A DNA stretch of 64,000 nucleotides, from the NCBI GenBank assembly GCA_024686335.1, contig JAILCI010000006.1, positions 32,051 to 96,050 on the forward strand, read 5' to 3'. Positions within the stretch are counted from its first letter, which is position 1. Every line of letters begins with the position of its first letter. A program made the position numbers and the translations under genes. Of the stretch, positions 38,185 through 45,538 are shown one piece after another. A model generated the notes under the pieces. That model made no database searches, had not been told where the DNA came from, and saw nothing but the letters and a program-made list of their open reading frames with translations. The DNA is from Bacteroidales bacterium (GTDB lineage Bacteria > Bacteroidota > Bacteroidia > Bacteroidales > WCHB1-69).

Positions 38185-38372
38185 AGGGCAGAACTTTGCT
38201 TAAAAGAGAGCGCAAAAATACATAAAAATCGTTTTCTCTCCACAAGTCGCTACATCTCACTTTTTCACGAATGTTTTGCGGAGTTTGAAACGACCTTGTC
38301 GATAAACATCGGTCGCTCATTAAAGGTATTTGCTATAACTAATGTATTTTTATTATTTTTGCCTCGTTTTTT

Positions 38373-39470
38373 ATGAAAGGAAAGAGAATACATATCATCT
38401 TGTTTTTCTCATTGTTGCTCATCGGGGCAAATGGCTATGCTCAGACTGGCGGTAGGAGCGTATATAACTTTCTCAGTTATAGTTACGCTAGTCGTGTGAC
38501 TGCCTTGGGTAGTGGTTTGATATCTGTTTATGATGATGATCCGACTCTTCTGATGGTCAATCCGTCTTATATTGGCGCACGACATCACAACACGTTGGCT
38601 TTGGATTTCACCAACTACTTTGCAGGTACCAACTATGCTTCGGCTCTTTACTCATATACGTTTCCAAAGGCAGGAAGTTTTGCCATCGAAGCTCGCTATG
38701 TCAACTATGGCAAGTTTACCGGCACAGATGAGAGTGGCGTCACTACTGGCAACTTCTCAGTCAATGACGTGGCCTTGACGTTAGGGTGGGGACGTGAGTT
38801 ATCTCAGCATTTCAGCATTGGTGCTAACCTCAAGTTTGTCTATTGCGGCTATGAGAGTTATCACTCTTTTGGACTGGCAGCTGATGTGGCAAGTAGTTTC
38901 TTCACAAAGGATAAAAACATATCACTTACCTTGTTGGCTAAGAATATAGGAACAGAGGTGAAACCTTTCTATGCAGGTAATCTTGAACGTTTGCCCTTTG
39001 ATTTACAGCTTGCTTTTTCTCAGCGTCTCGCCCATGTGCCCATCCGCTATCATATCTCCCTTCACTCACTTTATCGGTGGAATATGAACTACTACGGAGC
39101 CGACAATCCATTTATGGAGACAGACGCTCTGACCAATACTCTCATATATCCTTCGAAAGCTAAACAATTCTTTGATAATTTCTTCCGCCACATTATCTTT
39201 GGACTGGAGATTGAGCCATCCAAATATTTCTCAATACAACTGGCCTATAACCATAATATCCATCAGGAGATGAAGGTGTTGGCCCGTCACTCTATGGCTG
39301 GCTTTTCATATGGTTTCATGCTGAATATCAAGGGTTTGCGTTTCGGTTTTTCCCGTTTGCAGTATGCTCCTGGTGCCGCGCCTAACTGTGTCAACCTAGC
39401 CCTTAATTTTGGAGAGTTGGCTAAGTGGAAGAAATCTGATAATCCTAAAAAGTTGAAAAAGATGAACTGA
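38373..39470 (+). CDS. porQ: PorQ, type IX secretion system protein
   Basis: 365 aa with signal peptide (to NGYAQ), then [20 protein letters not shown] and VNPSYIG, which mark PorQ/OmpP1-like FadL-type barrels. PorQ belongs to the T9SS attachment complex at the outer membrane, which fixes cargo to the surface. The sialidase at 9.9 kb with a type A sorting tail is a plausible substrate of the same system. The -7 box TATTTTTG at 38354-38361 leaves only a very short leader. queF follows 28 nt later. Confidence 0.85.
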   Translation: MKGKRIHIILFFSLLLIGANGYAQTGGRSVYNFLSYSYASRVTALGSGLISVYDDDPTLLMVNPSYIGARHHNTLALDFTNYFAGTNYASALYSYTFPKAGSFAIEARYVNYGKFTGTDESGVTTGNFSVNDVALTLGWGRELSQHFSIGANLKFVYCGYESYHSFGLAADVASSFFTKDKNISLTLLAKNIGTEVKPFYAGNLERLPFDLQLAFSQRLAHVPIRYHISLHSLYRWNMNYYGADNPFMETDALTNTLIYPSKAKQFFDNFFRHIIFGLEIEPSKYFSIQLAYNHNIHQEMKVLARHSMAGFSYGFMLNIKGLRFGFSRLQYAPGAAPNCVNLALNFGELAKWKKSDNPKKLKKMN

Positions 39471-39498
39471 TTTAATCAGTGACCTAATATATTTTTCT

Positions 39499-39969
39499 AT
39501 GTCAAGAAGTAATGAAGAACTGAAAGGAGTCACGCTGTTAGGCAATCAGCAGACTCAATATAACTACGACTACACGCCCGAGGTGTTGGAAACTTTCGAC
39601 AACAAGCATCCGGAGCAGGAATATCTCGTCACACTGGATTGTCCTGAGTTCACCTCATTGTGCCCAAAGACTGGTCAGCCGGATTTCGGACACATTATCA
39701 TCCGTTATATTCCACGTATCCGTATGGTTGAGAGCAAGAGCCTTAAACTCTATCTTTTCAGTTTCCGTAATCACGGCGATTTCCATGAGGATTGTGTCAA
39801 CATTATCATGAAGGATCTTGTCAAGTTGATGGATCCCAAGTATTTGGAGGTGGTGGGACTCTTCAATCCGCGTGGAGGTATCTCCATTCTTCCCTTTGCC
39901 AACTATGGCGATGCTGATCATCAGGATATGGTGAAGGCACGTTTAATGGCTAACATGCAAAATCAGTAA
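39499..39969 (+). CDS. queF: QueF, NADPH-dependent preQ0 reductase
   Basis: 156 aa, short (type I) QueF reducing 7-cyano-7-deazaguanine to preQ1 for queuosine in tRNA. The nucleophile is Cys55 in [34 protein letters not shown] is the NADPH/substrate motif. queC follows with 2 nt spacing. It begins a queF-queC-queD-queE order that is now interrupted by an IS. Confidence 0.96.
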   Translation: MSRSNEELKGVTLLGNQQTQYNYDYTPEVLETFDNKHPEQEYLVTLDCPEFTSLCPKTGQPDFGHIIIRYIPRIRMVESKSLKLYLFSFRNHGDFHEDCVNIIMKDLVKLMDPKYLEVVGLFNPRGGISILPFANYGDADHQDMVKARLMANMQNQ

Positions 39970-39971
39970 CG

Positions 39972-40634
39972 ATGGCAAAAGATGCAGTCATAATTATTTC
40001 TGGAGGCATGGATTCCACCACCATGCTCTACGAATTCATGGATGAAATTGCAATGGCCATAACCTTTGACTACGGTTCCACACAAAACGGCCGTGAGCAA
40101 AAATGTGCCATAGAGCACTGCCGTCGCTTAGGAATCCCTCATCTTGTGATCCCCTTGGAATTTATGCACAAGTATTTCAAAAGCACACTGCTCATGACCG
40201 CTGATGATATCCCCGAGGGTAACTATAATGATGAGAATATGAAGTCTACTGTGGTTCCGTTCCGTAATGGCATTATGCTCGCTATTGCTTGCGGTATTGC
40301 AGAGAGCAACGGTCTGAAGAGGGTGATGATTGCCAATCATGCTGGTGACCACTCTATTTATCCCGACTGCCGTCCTGGTTTTGTCAATGCTATGAATCAG
40401 GCTATGCAAGAAGGTACTTATGAGAACATTTCCATTTTTGCACCTTATACTAATATTGACAAGGTGGAGATAGCCCGCCATGGCAAAGCGTTAGGTCTTG
40501 ATTATGCTGAAACCTACTCTTGTTATAAGGGCGGAGAGCACCATTGTGGCAAGTGCGGCACCTGCCGCGAACGTCGCGAAGCCCTTGCCGCCGCCGGCAT
40601 CAACGACACGACAATTTACGATGCTGAGTCGTAA
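39972..40634 (+). CDS. queC: QueC, 7-cyano-7-deazaguanine synthase
   Basis: 220 aa ATP-dependent enzyme converting 7-carboxy-7-deazaguanine to preQ0. The PP-loop is SGGMDSTT near residue 10, and the zinc site is C184, C192, C195 and C198 in the C-terminal GGEHHCGKCGTC region. Complete: its TAA stop lies just 2 nt before the first base of the IS. Confidence 0.96.
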   Translation: MAKDAVIIISGGMDSTTMLYEFMDEIAMAITFDYGSTQNGREQKCAIEHCRRLGIPHLVIPLEFMHKYFKSTLLMTADDIPEGNYNDENMKSTVVPFRNGIMLAIACGIAESNGLKRVMIANHAGDHSIYPDCRPGFVNAMNQAMQEGTYENISIFAPYTNIDKVEIARHGKALGLDYAETYSCYKGGEHHCGKCGTCRERREALAAAGINDTTIYDAES

Positions 40635-40702
40635 ATTGTCAATGCCTGAAATAAGTTGACCGTTTTTAGTACCCAAATCACCAAATCAAAAACGGATCAA
40701 CA

Positions 40703-41113
40703 ATGGAAAAGTTAACAAATGAGGAACGAAAAAGAAGAAGGTTCAGCGAGAGTTTCAAGCGGAAGAAAGTTCAGGAGATAGAGAGCGGTCAAGCGAAAAT
40801 TTCCGAAATTTGCCGCGTTTATCAAATTAGCCGCCCGAATGTGGAGAGGTGGCGTCGCAAATACGGGAGTATGCAACAGAAAAAGGAACGACTTATCATA
40901 GAGACGGAGAGCGACACGCTGAAAGTCATAGAGTTACAGAAGCAGGTGGCCGAGCTGGAGCGCATCATCGGCCAGAAGCAGATAGAGATAGACTTCAAGG
41001 ACAAGATGATAGAGCTGGCCGAAGAGGTGTATCATGTCGACATCAAAAAAAAATTCTGCACCCGACCATCCAATGGTTCAGGGACCACAGAGACGAATAC
41101 CCATACTCACTGA
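40703..41113 (+). CDS. IS3-type transposase OrfA (helix-turn-helix)
   Basis: 136 aa by itself. An N-terminal helix-turn-helix (FSESFKRKKVQEIESGQAK, then SEICRVYQISRPNVERWRRK) binds the IS ends, followed by a leucine-zipper-like helix (LKVIELQKQVAELERIIGQK). Near its end a run of nine A (41045-41053) is a slippery site; a -1 shift there joins it to the OrfB frame to give the OrfAB transposase, as known for IS3 elements. Confidence 0.88.
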   Translation: MEKLTNEERKRRRFSESFKRKKVQEIESGQAKISEICRVYQISRPNVERWRRKYGSMQQKKERLIIETESDTLKVIELQKQVAELERIIGQKQIEIDFKDKMIELAEEVYHVDIKKKFCTRPSNGSGTTETNTHTH

Positions 41114-42039
41114 ACATGTTGTATAAGGCATTGAATATAAGCAAGCAGGCGGTGCATCAGCACAAGGCCTCCGTTGACCGCAAGATGGAGGAGCTGAGCT
41201 ATGTGGCCATGATTGTGGAGCAGGTGCGTGCCGACCATCCCACCATGGGCGTGCGCGACATCTACTACATGATGCGCCCGGAAGGCATCGGGCGGGACCG
41301 CTTCGAACTCCACTGCCGGGAGCTGGGGCTTTCCTCTTTCCGTACGGTGAACCCGTGCCGCACCACCGACAGCAGCGGGGTGATACGCTTCCCGAACCTG
41401 CTGGAAGGCTTCGCCATAACAAAGGTCAACCAAGTGTGGCAGAGCGATATAACATACTTCGAGGTGAACGGTAAATTCTACTACATCACTTTCATCATCG
41501 ATGCTTTCTCCCGCATGATTGTCGGGTACAGCGTGTCCAAAAGGCTTTTCACGGAGGACACAGTCATTCCCGCCCTGGAAATGGCGGTCAGATTCCGGAA
41601 AGGGGTCGATTTGGCGGGGCTGATCTTCCATTCTGACGGCGGAGGCCAGTACTATTCCAAGAAGTTTCTGGAGTTGACCGAAAAACTCCATTTCAGGAAC
41701 AGTATGTGTTTGTACTCTTGGGAGAACGGCAAAGCTGAGAGAATCAATGGCGTGATAAAGAACAACTATCTGGAGCACAGGCTCATCAACTCCTACGAGG
41801 GACTCGTCAAGGAGGTTGACCGTTCCGTCACCCTTTACAACAACGAGAAGCCCCACATTAAGCTACACCGGATGAGCCCCGCGCGGTTCGAAAAAAATTT
41901 TACCTTTGCAGAGTCTGATTTCACGGCCCCCGGGAGCCGTGAAATCAGACTCTGCAACCAAAAGAGTCGCATAGAAATGCAAAAGAAAATTAATAAAAGA
42001 GCAATCAACAATAAGAGACAAACGGTCAACCTTATTTAG
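41053..42039 (+). CDS. IS3-type transposase OrfB (DDE integrase core), by -1 frameshift
   Basis: Read in the -1 frame from the A9 run; the first internal ATG is 41116. A helix-turn-helix region (SLNMLYKALNISKQAVHQHK) precedes the DDE core: WQSDITYF (first Asp), HSDGGGQYYS (second Asp) and WENGKAERI (Glu). The reading frame is complete and its TAG stop lies within the right inverted repeat. The last about 45 codons run through a 48-bp perfect hairpin. The frame also extends upstream within orfA, but that part is out of frame with OrfA and not transposase-like. Confidence 0.88.
   Translation: MLHPTIQWFRDHRDEYPYSLNMLYKALNISKQAVHQHKASVDRKMEELSYVAMIVEQVRADHPTMGVRDIYYMMRPEGIGRDRFELHCRELGLSSFRTVNPCRTTDSSGVIRFPNLLEGFAITKVNQVWQSDITYFEVNGKFYYITFIIDAFSRMIVGYSVSKRLFTEDTVIPALEMAVRFRKGVDLAGLIFHSDGGGQYYSKKFLELTEKLHFRNSMCLYSWENGKAERINGVIKNNYLEHRLINSYEGLVKEVDRSVTLYNNEKPHIKLHRMSPARFEKNFTFAESDFTAPGSREIRLCNQKSRIEMQKKINKRAINNKRQTVNLI
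41908..41955. repeat. 20-bp perfect inverted repeat inside orfB
   Basis: GCAGAGTCTGATTTCACGGC (41908-41927) is followed by an 8-nt loop CCCCGGGA and its exact reverse complement (41936-41955). TACCTTTG, a perfect -7 box, ends at its first base (41901-41908). Confidence 0.92.
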
Positions 42040-42094
42040 GCATTGACTAATTAAAACTGATAACTGAAAACTAATAACTGTCAACTTTTTAAAT

Positions 42095-42445
42095 ATGTAT
42101 TACGTTCGTAAAACCCTTGAAATCTCTTCCTGTCACCAGCTCTATCTCGATTATGAGAGCAAATGTGAGAATCTGCACGGTCACAACTGGATCGTGAAGG
42201 TCTATTGTCGCTCCAAAGAGTTGGACTCCAATGGTATGGTCTGTGATTTTACAGAGATTAAAAGACTTATTCACAACAAGATAGATCATAAGAATCTCAA
42301 TGAGGTTTTGGATTTCAATCCCACTGCTGAGAATATTGCCCGTTGGATTGTGGATACAGTGCCAAACTGCTATCGTGCAGATGTTTGGGAGTCACGCGAC
42401 AACAAGGCGTGCTACATTGCCGATGATGCGCCGCAGAACTTCTAG
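42095..42445 (+). CDS. queD: QueD, 6-carboxytetrahydropterin synthase
   Basis: 116 aa tetrahydropterin synthase-family enzyme, second step of queuosine synthesis from GTP. Zinc ligands are His14 in SCHQL and His28/His30 in ENLHGH; Cys24 is the catalytic Cys; WES near the C terminus supplies the conserved Glu. It starts 47 nt after the IS and ends 2 nt before queE. No -7 box is visible between the IS and its ATG. Confidence 0.95.
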   Translation: MYYVRKTLEISSCHQLYLDYESKCENLHGHNWIVKVYCRSKELDSNGMVCDFTEIKRLIHNKIDHKNLNEVLDFNPTAENIARWIVDTVPNCYRADVWESRDNKACYIADDAPQNF

Positions 42446-42447
42446 GT

Positions 42448-43038
42448 ATGTATCGCATTAATGAGATTTTTCACTCTCTTCAGGGAGAGGGTTTCCATAC
42501 TGGCACTCCGGCGGTCTTCGTTCGGTTCAGTGGTTGTAATCTGCGCTGCAATTTCTGTGACACAGACCATCATGATGGTCGTATGATGTCTACCGAGGAG
42601 ATTATCGCGGAGGTGAAATCTCTCCCGAAAGCTCCTATGATTGTCCTGACGGGCGGGGAGCCTTCCCTATTCATCAATGAAGAACTTGTGCGCCAGTTGA
42701 AGTCGGCCACCAACATGTCAATTCATATAGAAACCAACGGAACTCATCCGATTCCAACATCTGTCGATTGGATAACGCTGTCGCCCAAGACTGGTTTTCC
42801 GGGTGGCGATTCAGAGCCTTGTATTCTTCGCAAATGTGATGAGTTGAAAGTGGTCTACACAGGCCAAGACTTATCCATGTATGACGGAATAGAAGCTAAT
42901 TACCGTTTTTTGCAACCGTGTTATACTGATGATGTTAACCAGTCAAAGCAAAATGTTCAAGATTGTGTCCAGAAAGTTTTGGACAATCCAGATTGGCGTT
43001 TGTCCCTTCAGATTCATCGTATTTTAAGATTGAAGTAG
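42448..43038 (+). CDS. queE: QueE, 7-carboxy-7-deazaguanine synthase
   Basis: 196 aa radical SAM enzyme forming CDG. The cluster motif is C30-x3-C34-x2-C37 in FSGCNLRCNFCDT; TGGEPS is the SAM-binding GGE; the C terminus LSLQIHRILRLK matches the LSLQ-HK tail of the family. It closes the que operon, directly before the TPP riboswitch promoter. Confidence 0.95.
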   Translation: MYRINEIFHSLQGEGFHTGTPAVFVRFSGCNLRCNFCDTDHHDGRMMSTEEIIAEVKSLPKAPMIVLTGGEPSLFINEELVRQLKSATNMSIHIETNGTHPIPTSVDWITLSPKTGFPGGDSEPCILRKCDELKVVYTGQDLSMYDGIEANYRFLQPCYTDDVNQSKQNVQDCVQKVLDNPDWRLSLQIHRILRLK

Positions 43039-43057
43039 AAGGAATAGAAAAAAATCC

Positions 43058-43065
43058 TATCTTTG
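43058..43065 (+). promoter_or_regulatory. -7 box of the thiamin receptor transcript
   Basis: TATCTTTG, with the expected transcription start near 43072, a few nucleotides before the riboswitch. Confidence 0.65.
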
Positions 43066-43076
43066 CCGCCGTTTTG

Positions 43077-43148
43077 AAAGGGGTGCCGAAAGGCTGAGAT
43101 TAGACCCGTTGAACCTGATGCGGATAATGCCGCCGTAGGGAGATAAAC
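43077..43148 (+). promoter_or_regulatory. TPP riboswitch (THI element)
   Basis: The diagnostic blocks are all present in order: GGGGTGCC, GGCTGAGA, ACCCGTTGAACCTGAT, GCGGATAATGCCGCCGTAGGGA. They form the pyrimidine- and pyrophosphate-sensing arms of the TPP aptamer. It sits in the leader of the TonB receptor, 58 nt before the ATG, so uptake should be repressed when thiamin pyrophosphate is plentiful. Confidence 0.97.
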
Positions 43149-43205
43149 AACGCCTCTTATCCCTCTTTCAGTATTGTTTAATTAAAAAATAAAACTGTTA
43201 GAGTT

Positions 43206-45473
43206 ATGCGTAAAAACAATCTACGTTTTTTCAAAATTACTTCCATCTTCTTCTTAGTGATGGCTCTTGTCGTATTACCTTCAGCGCTTTTAGCACAGGT
43301 AGACACTGCCCAACACTACGAGTTGGAAAGTGTGGACATCTTTTATCAGAAACCTACCGTTCAAACGGCTGGCAACACTACTCTGATGTCCTTCCCGCAA
43401 ATCCGTGCCCAGCAAGGTAACGGTAGTGTCAACAACCTTTTGGAGATGATGCCCTCCATCGTCACCACTTCTGAGTCAGGTACTGGACTTGGTGCTACTT
43501 ACATGTTCATCCGTGGCATCGACCAGACCCGTATCAACACCACCCTTAATGGTGTCACCATCAACAATGCAGAATCTCAGGGTTCTTGGCTGGTGAACCT
43601 GCCCGATATGGGAACCTATATTGAGAATGTCAGTGTGCAGAGCGGCGCCAACACCTCCGAGGGTTCTACCTCCTATGGTGCTCGTGTGGACTTTGTGACT
43701 CGTGACATTCCGACAAAAGCTTTTGCCGAGGCAAGAAGCTCATATGGCTCTTTCAACACCTTCCACAATACTGTTAGCGCCGGAACGGGTCTCATCGGCA
43801 AGCGTTTTTCCATGTTGGCATCTTTCTCCGATATCCGCAGCGACGGTTACATCGACCACTCTGGTGTCCGTCTCAACTCCGGTTTTCTGACCGCTCAGTA
43901 CAATCTTTATAACTTCAAAAAGAATAAAGACTATGGTAAACTGAGATTCCACATGTTGTATGGCAATGAGAATACGCAGCTTGCCTGGAACGGTGTGCCT
44001 TATGAATTATTGGAGACTAACCGTACATACAACGATTGTGGTGCCTATTATACAGACAATGGCGATCTCTGCTATTATGATGAAGCCAAAGACCATTATA
44101 CTCAAACCTTCTACCAGCTTGAGTATTTGAAAGATTGGATTCGTGACGAAGGTTTCCAGACTCACAAATTGCAAGTGATGCCTTATCTTACCCGCGGTTT
44201 TGGCTATTATGAGCAGTACAAAGATGACAAGAAAATCCGTAACTATGGCCTCGAGCCTCTGTTTGACTCTTTAAATCGTGCAGACTTTGTTACTCAGAAA
44301 TACTTGGACAACTACTATTATGGTGCTCTTGCTCAATATACTGGTACACAAATCTTTAAAAACCACAAAGAGCAGGGTATGCGCTGGATGGCAGGTATGG
44401 ATGTTAGCAACTACAAAGGTCATCATTATGGTAACCTGATTTGGGAACAACCCAATCGCATTTTGGATTGTCCGGCTAACTACGAGTGGTATAGAGGTGT
44501 TGGCAATAAACTGCAGTCAAAGATCTTCGGCAACTTGCGCTACTGGTACAAGAACTTTAGCGTGACGGCTGAATTGCAGTATCGCCGCGTGGATTATACC
44601 ATCGATGGTGTCAACGATGAGCTGACTCCTATTGATCAGGATTATCATTGGAATTTCATCAATCCTAAGATTGCCCTACACTACTACCTGCAAGGTGAAA
44701 AGCTGCAACACAGTTTCGACCTCTCTTTTGCTACCGCTAATCGTGAGGCTACTCGTGATGACCTCATTGGCGCTCCTGAAGGTCGTAAGCCTGTTCCTGA
44801 GACCGTCTATGACCTGGAGTTCAGCTATTTGATGCACAATGATAAGTTCTTCTTCAACACTACTCTCTATGGTATGTATTATCAAAACCAGTTGGTACGT
44901 ACTGGCGAACTTGACCAGACCGGTGATCCGCTCATGACCAATGTGGACAAGAGCTATCGTGCTGGTATTGAGTTGTCTGCAGCCTATCGTCCAGTACGTT
45001 TCTTCACTTGGCATGTCAATGGCGCTTTCAGCCTCAACCGTATTCTCAACTATGTACACTACACTGAGGATTGGGATAATGGCGGTTATGTTGAGCGTCA
45101 ATGCGGTAACACACCTATCGCCTTCTCACCGGCTATCATCATTGGTAATGACTTCACATTTACCCCGATAAAGGATTTCAACATCTCTCTTATCACCAAG
45201 TTTGTCAGCAAACAATATCTTAACAACTCTGCCGATGAGACTTATGTTTTGAAACCTTATACCTATACTAATCTCCGACTCTCCTACACTTTCCATTTCA
45301 AATGTCTTAAGGATCTGGAACTCTTCTTCAACATCAACAACCTTTTCAATACGAAATATGAAAACAACGCTGCATTATACACAGGTTGGTCTGGTGGCGA
45401 AACTTATTACTACCCTTATTATTTTCCGCAGGCTGGTATTAACTTCCTTGGTGGTGTAAGAATAAAATTTTAA
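43206..45473 (+). CDS. TonB-dependent receptor, predicted thiamin transporter
   Basis: 755 aa with signal peptide (to about residue 30), TonB-box region YELESVDIFYQKP, plug domain with FIRGIDQTRINTTLNGV, and a barrel ending FLGGVRIKF. The TPP riboswitch in its leader makes thiamin or a precursor the likely cargo; riboswitch-controlled TonB receptors for thiamin are known in Bacteroides. No inner-membrane transporter or thi genes are adjacent. A clear terminator follows. Confidence 0.93.
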   Translation: MRKNNLRFFKITSIFFLVMALVVLPSALLAQVDTAQHYELESVDIFYQKPTVQTAGNTTLMSFPQIRAQQGNGSVNNLLEMMPSIVTTSESGTGLGATYMFIRGIDQTRINTTLNGVTINNAESQGSWLVNLPDMGTYIENVSVQSGANTSEGSTSYGARVDFVTRDIPTKAFAEARSSYGSFNTFHNTVSAGTGLIGKRFSMLASFSDIRSDGYIDHSGVRLNSGFLTAQYNLYNFKKNKDYGKLRFHMLYGNENTQLAWNGVPYELLETNRTYNDCGAYYTDNGDLCYYDEAKDHYTQTFYQLEYLKDWIRDEGFQTHKLQVMPYLTRGFGYYEQYKDDKKIRNYGLEPLFDSLNRADFVTQKYLDNYYYGALAQYTGTQIFKNHKEQGMRWMAGMDVSNYKGHHYGNLIWEQPNRILDCPANYEWYRGVGNKLQSKIFGNLRYWYKNFSVTAELQYRRVDYTIDGVNDELTPIDQDYHWNFINPKIALHYYLQGEKLQHSFDLSFATANREATRDDLIGAPEGRKPVPETVYDLEFSYLMHNDKFFFNTTLYGMYYQNQLVRTGELDQTGDPLMTNVDKSYRAGIELSAAYRPVRFFTWHVNGAFSLNRILNYVHYTEDWDNGGYVERQCGNTPIAFSPAIIIGNDFTFTPIKDFNISLITKFVSKQYLNNSADETYVLKPYTYTNLRLSYTFHFKCLKDLELFFNINNLFNTKYENNAALYTGWSGGETYYYPYYFPQAGINFLGGVRIKF

Positions 45474-45480
45474 TGAAGGT

Positions 45481-45509
45481 AAAGTGGTGAGGTTCTCCTC
45501 ACCACTTTT
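45481..45509 (+). terminator. Terminator after the thiamin receptor gene
   Basis: AAAGTGGTGAGG (45481-45492), loop TTCT, CCTCACCACTTT (45497-45508). Confidence 0.85.
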
Positions 45510-45538
45510 ACTTTGAGCTTGTGTGTATGTGACCGCTG

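Larger units (their letters stand above)
40637..42048 (+). mobile_element. IS3-family insertion sequence, about 1.41 kb
   Basis: The ends are inverted repeats of about 28 bp: the left begins GTCAATGCCTGAAATAAG then TTGACCGTTT; the right end in reverse reads GTCAATGCCTAAATAAGG then TTGACCGTTT. A 3-bp duplication AAT (40634-40636, 42049-42051) is possible but short. It holds orfA and orfB in -1 frame relation. The element sits between queC and queD with both flanking genes intact. Confidence 0.9.

Noticed and set aside
40849-41052. N-terminal extension of OrfB from 40849
   Set aside because: This part overlaps orfA in another frame and has no transposase motif; OrfB is expected by -1 slippage at the A9 run.
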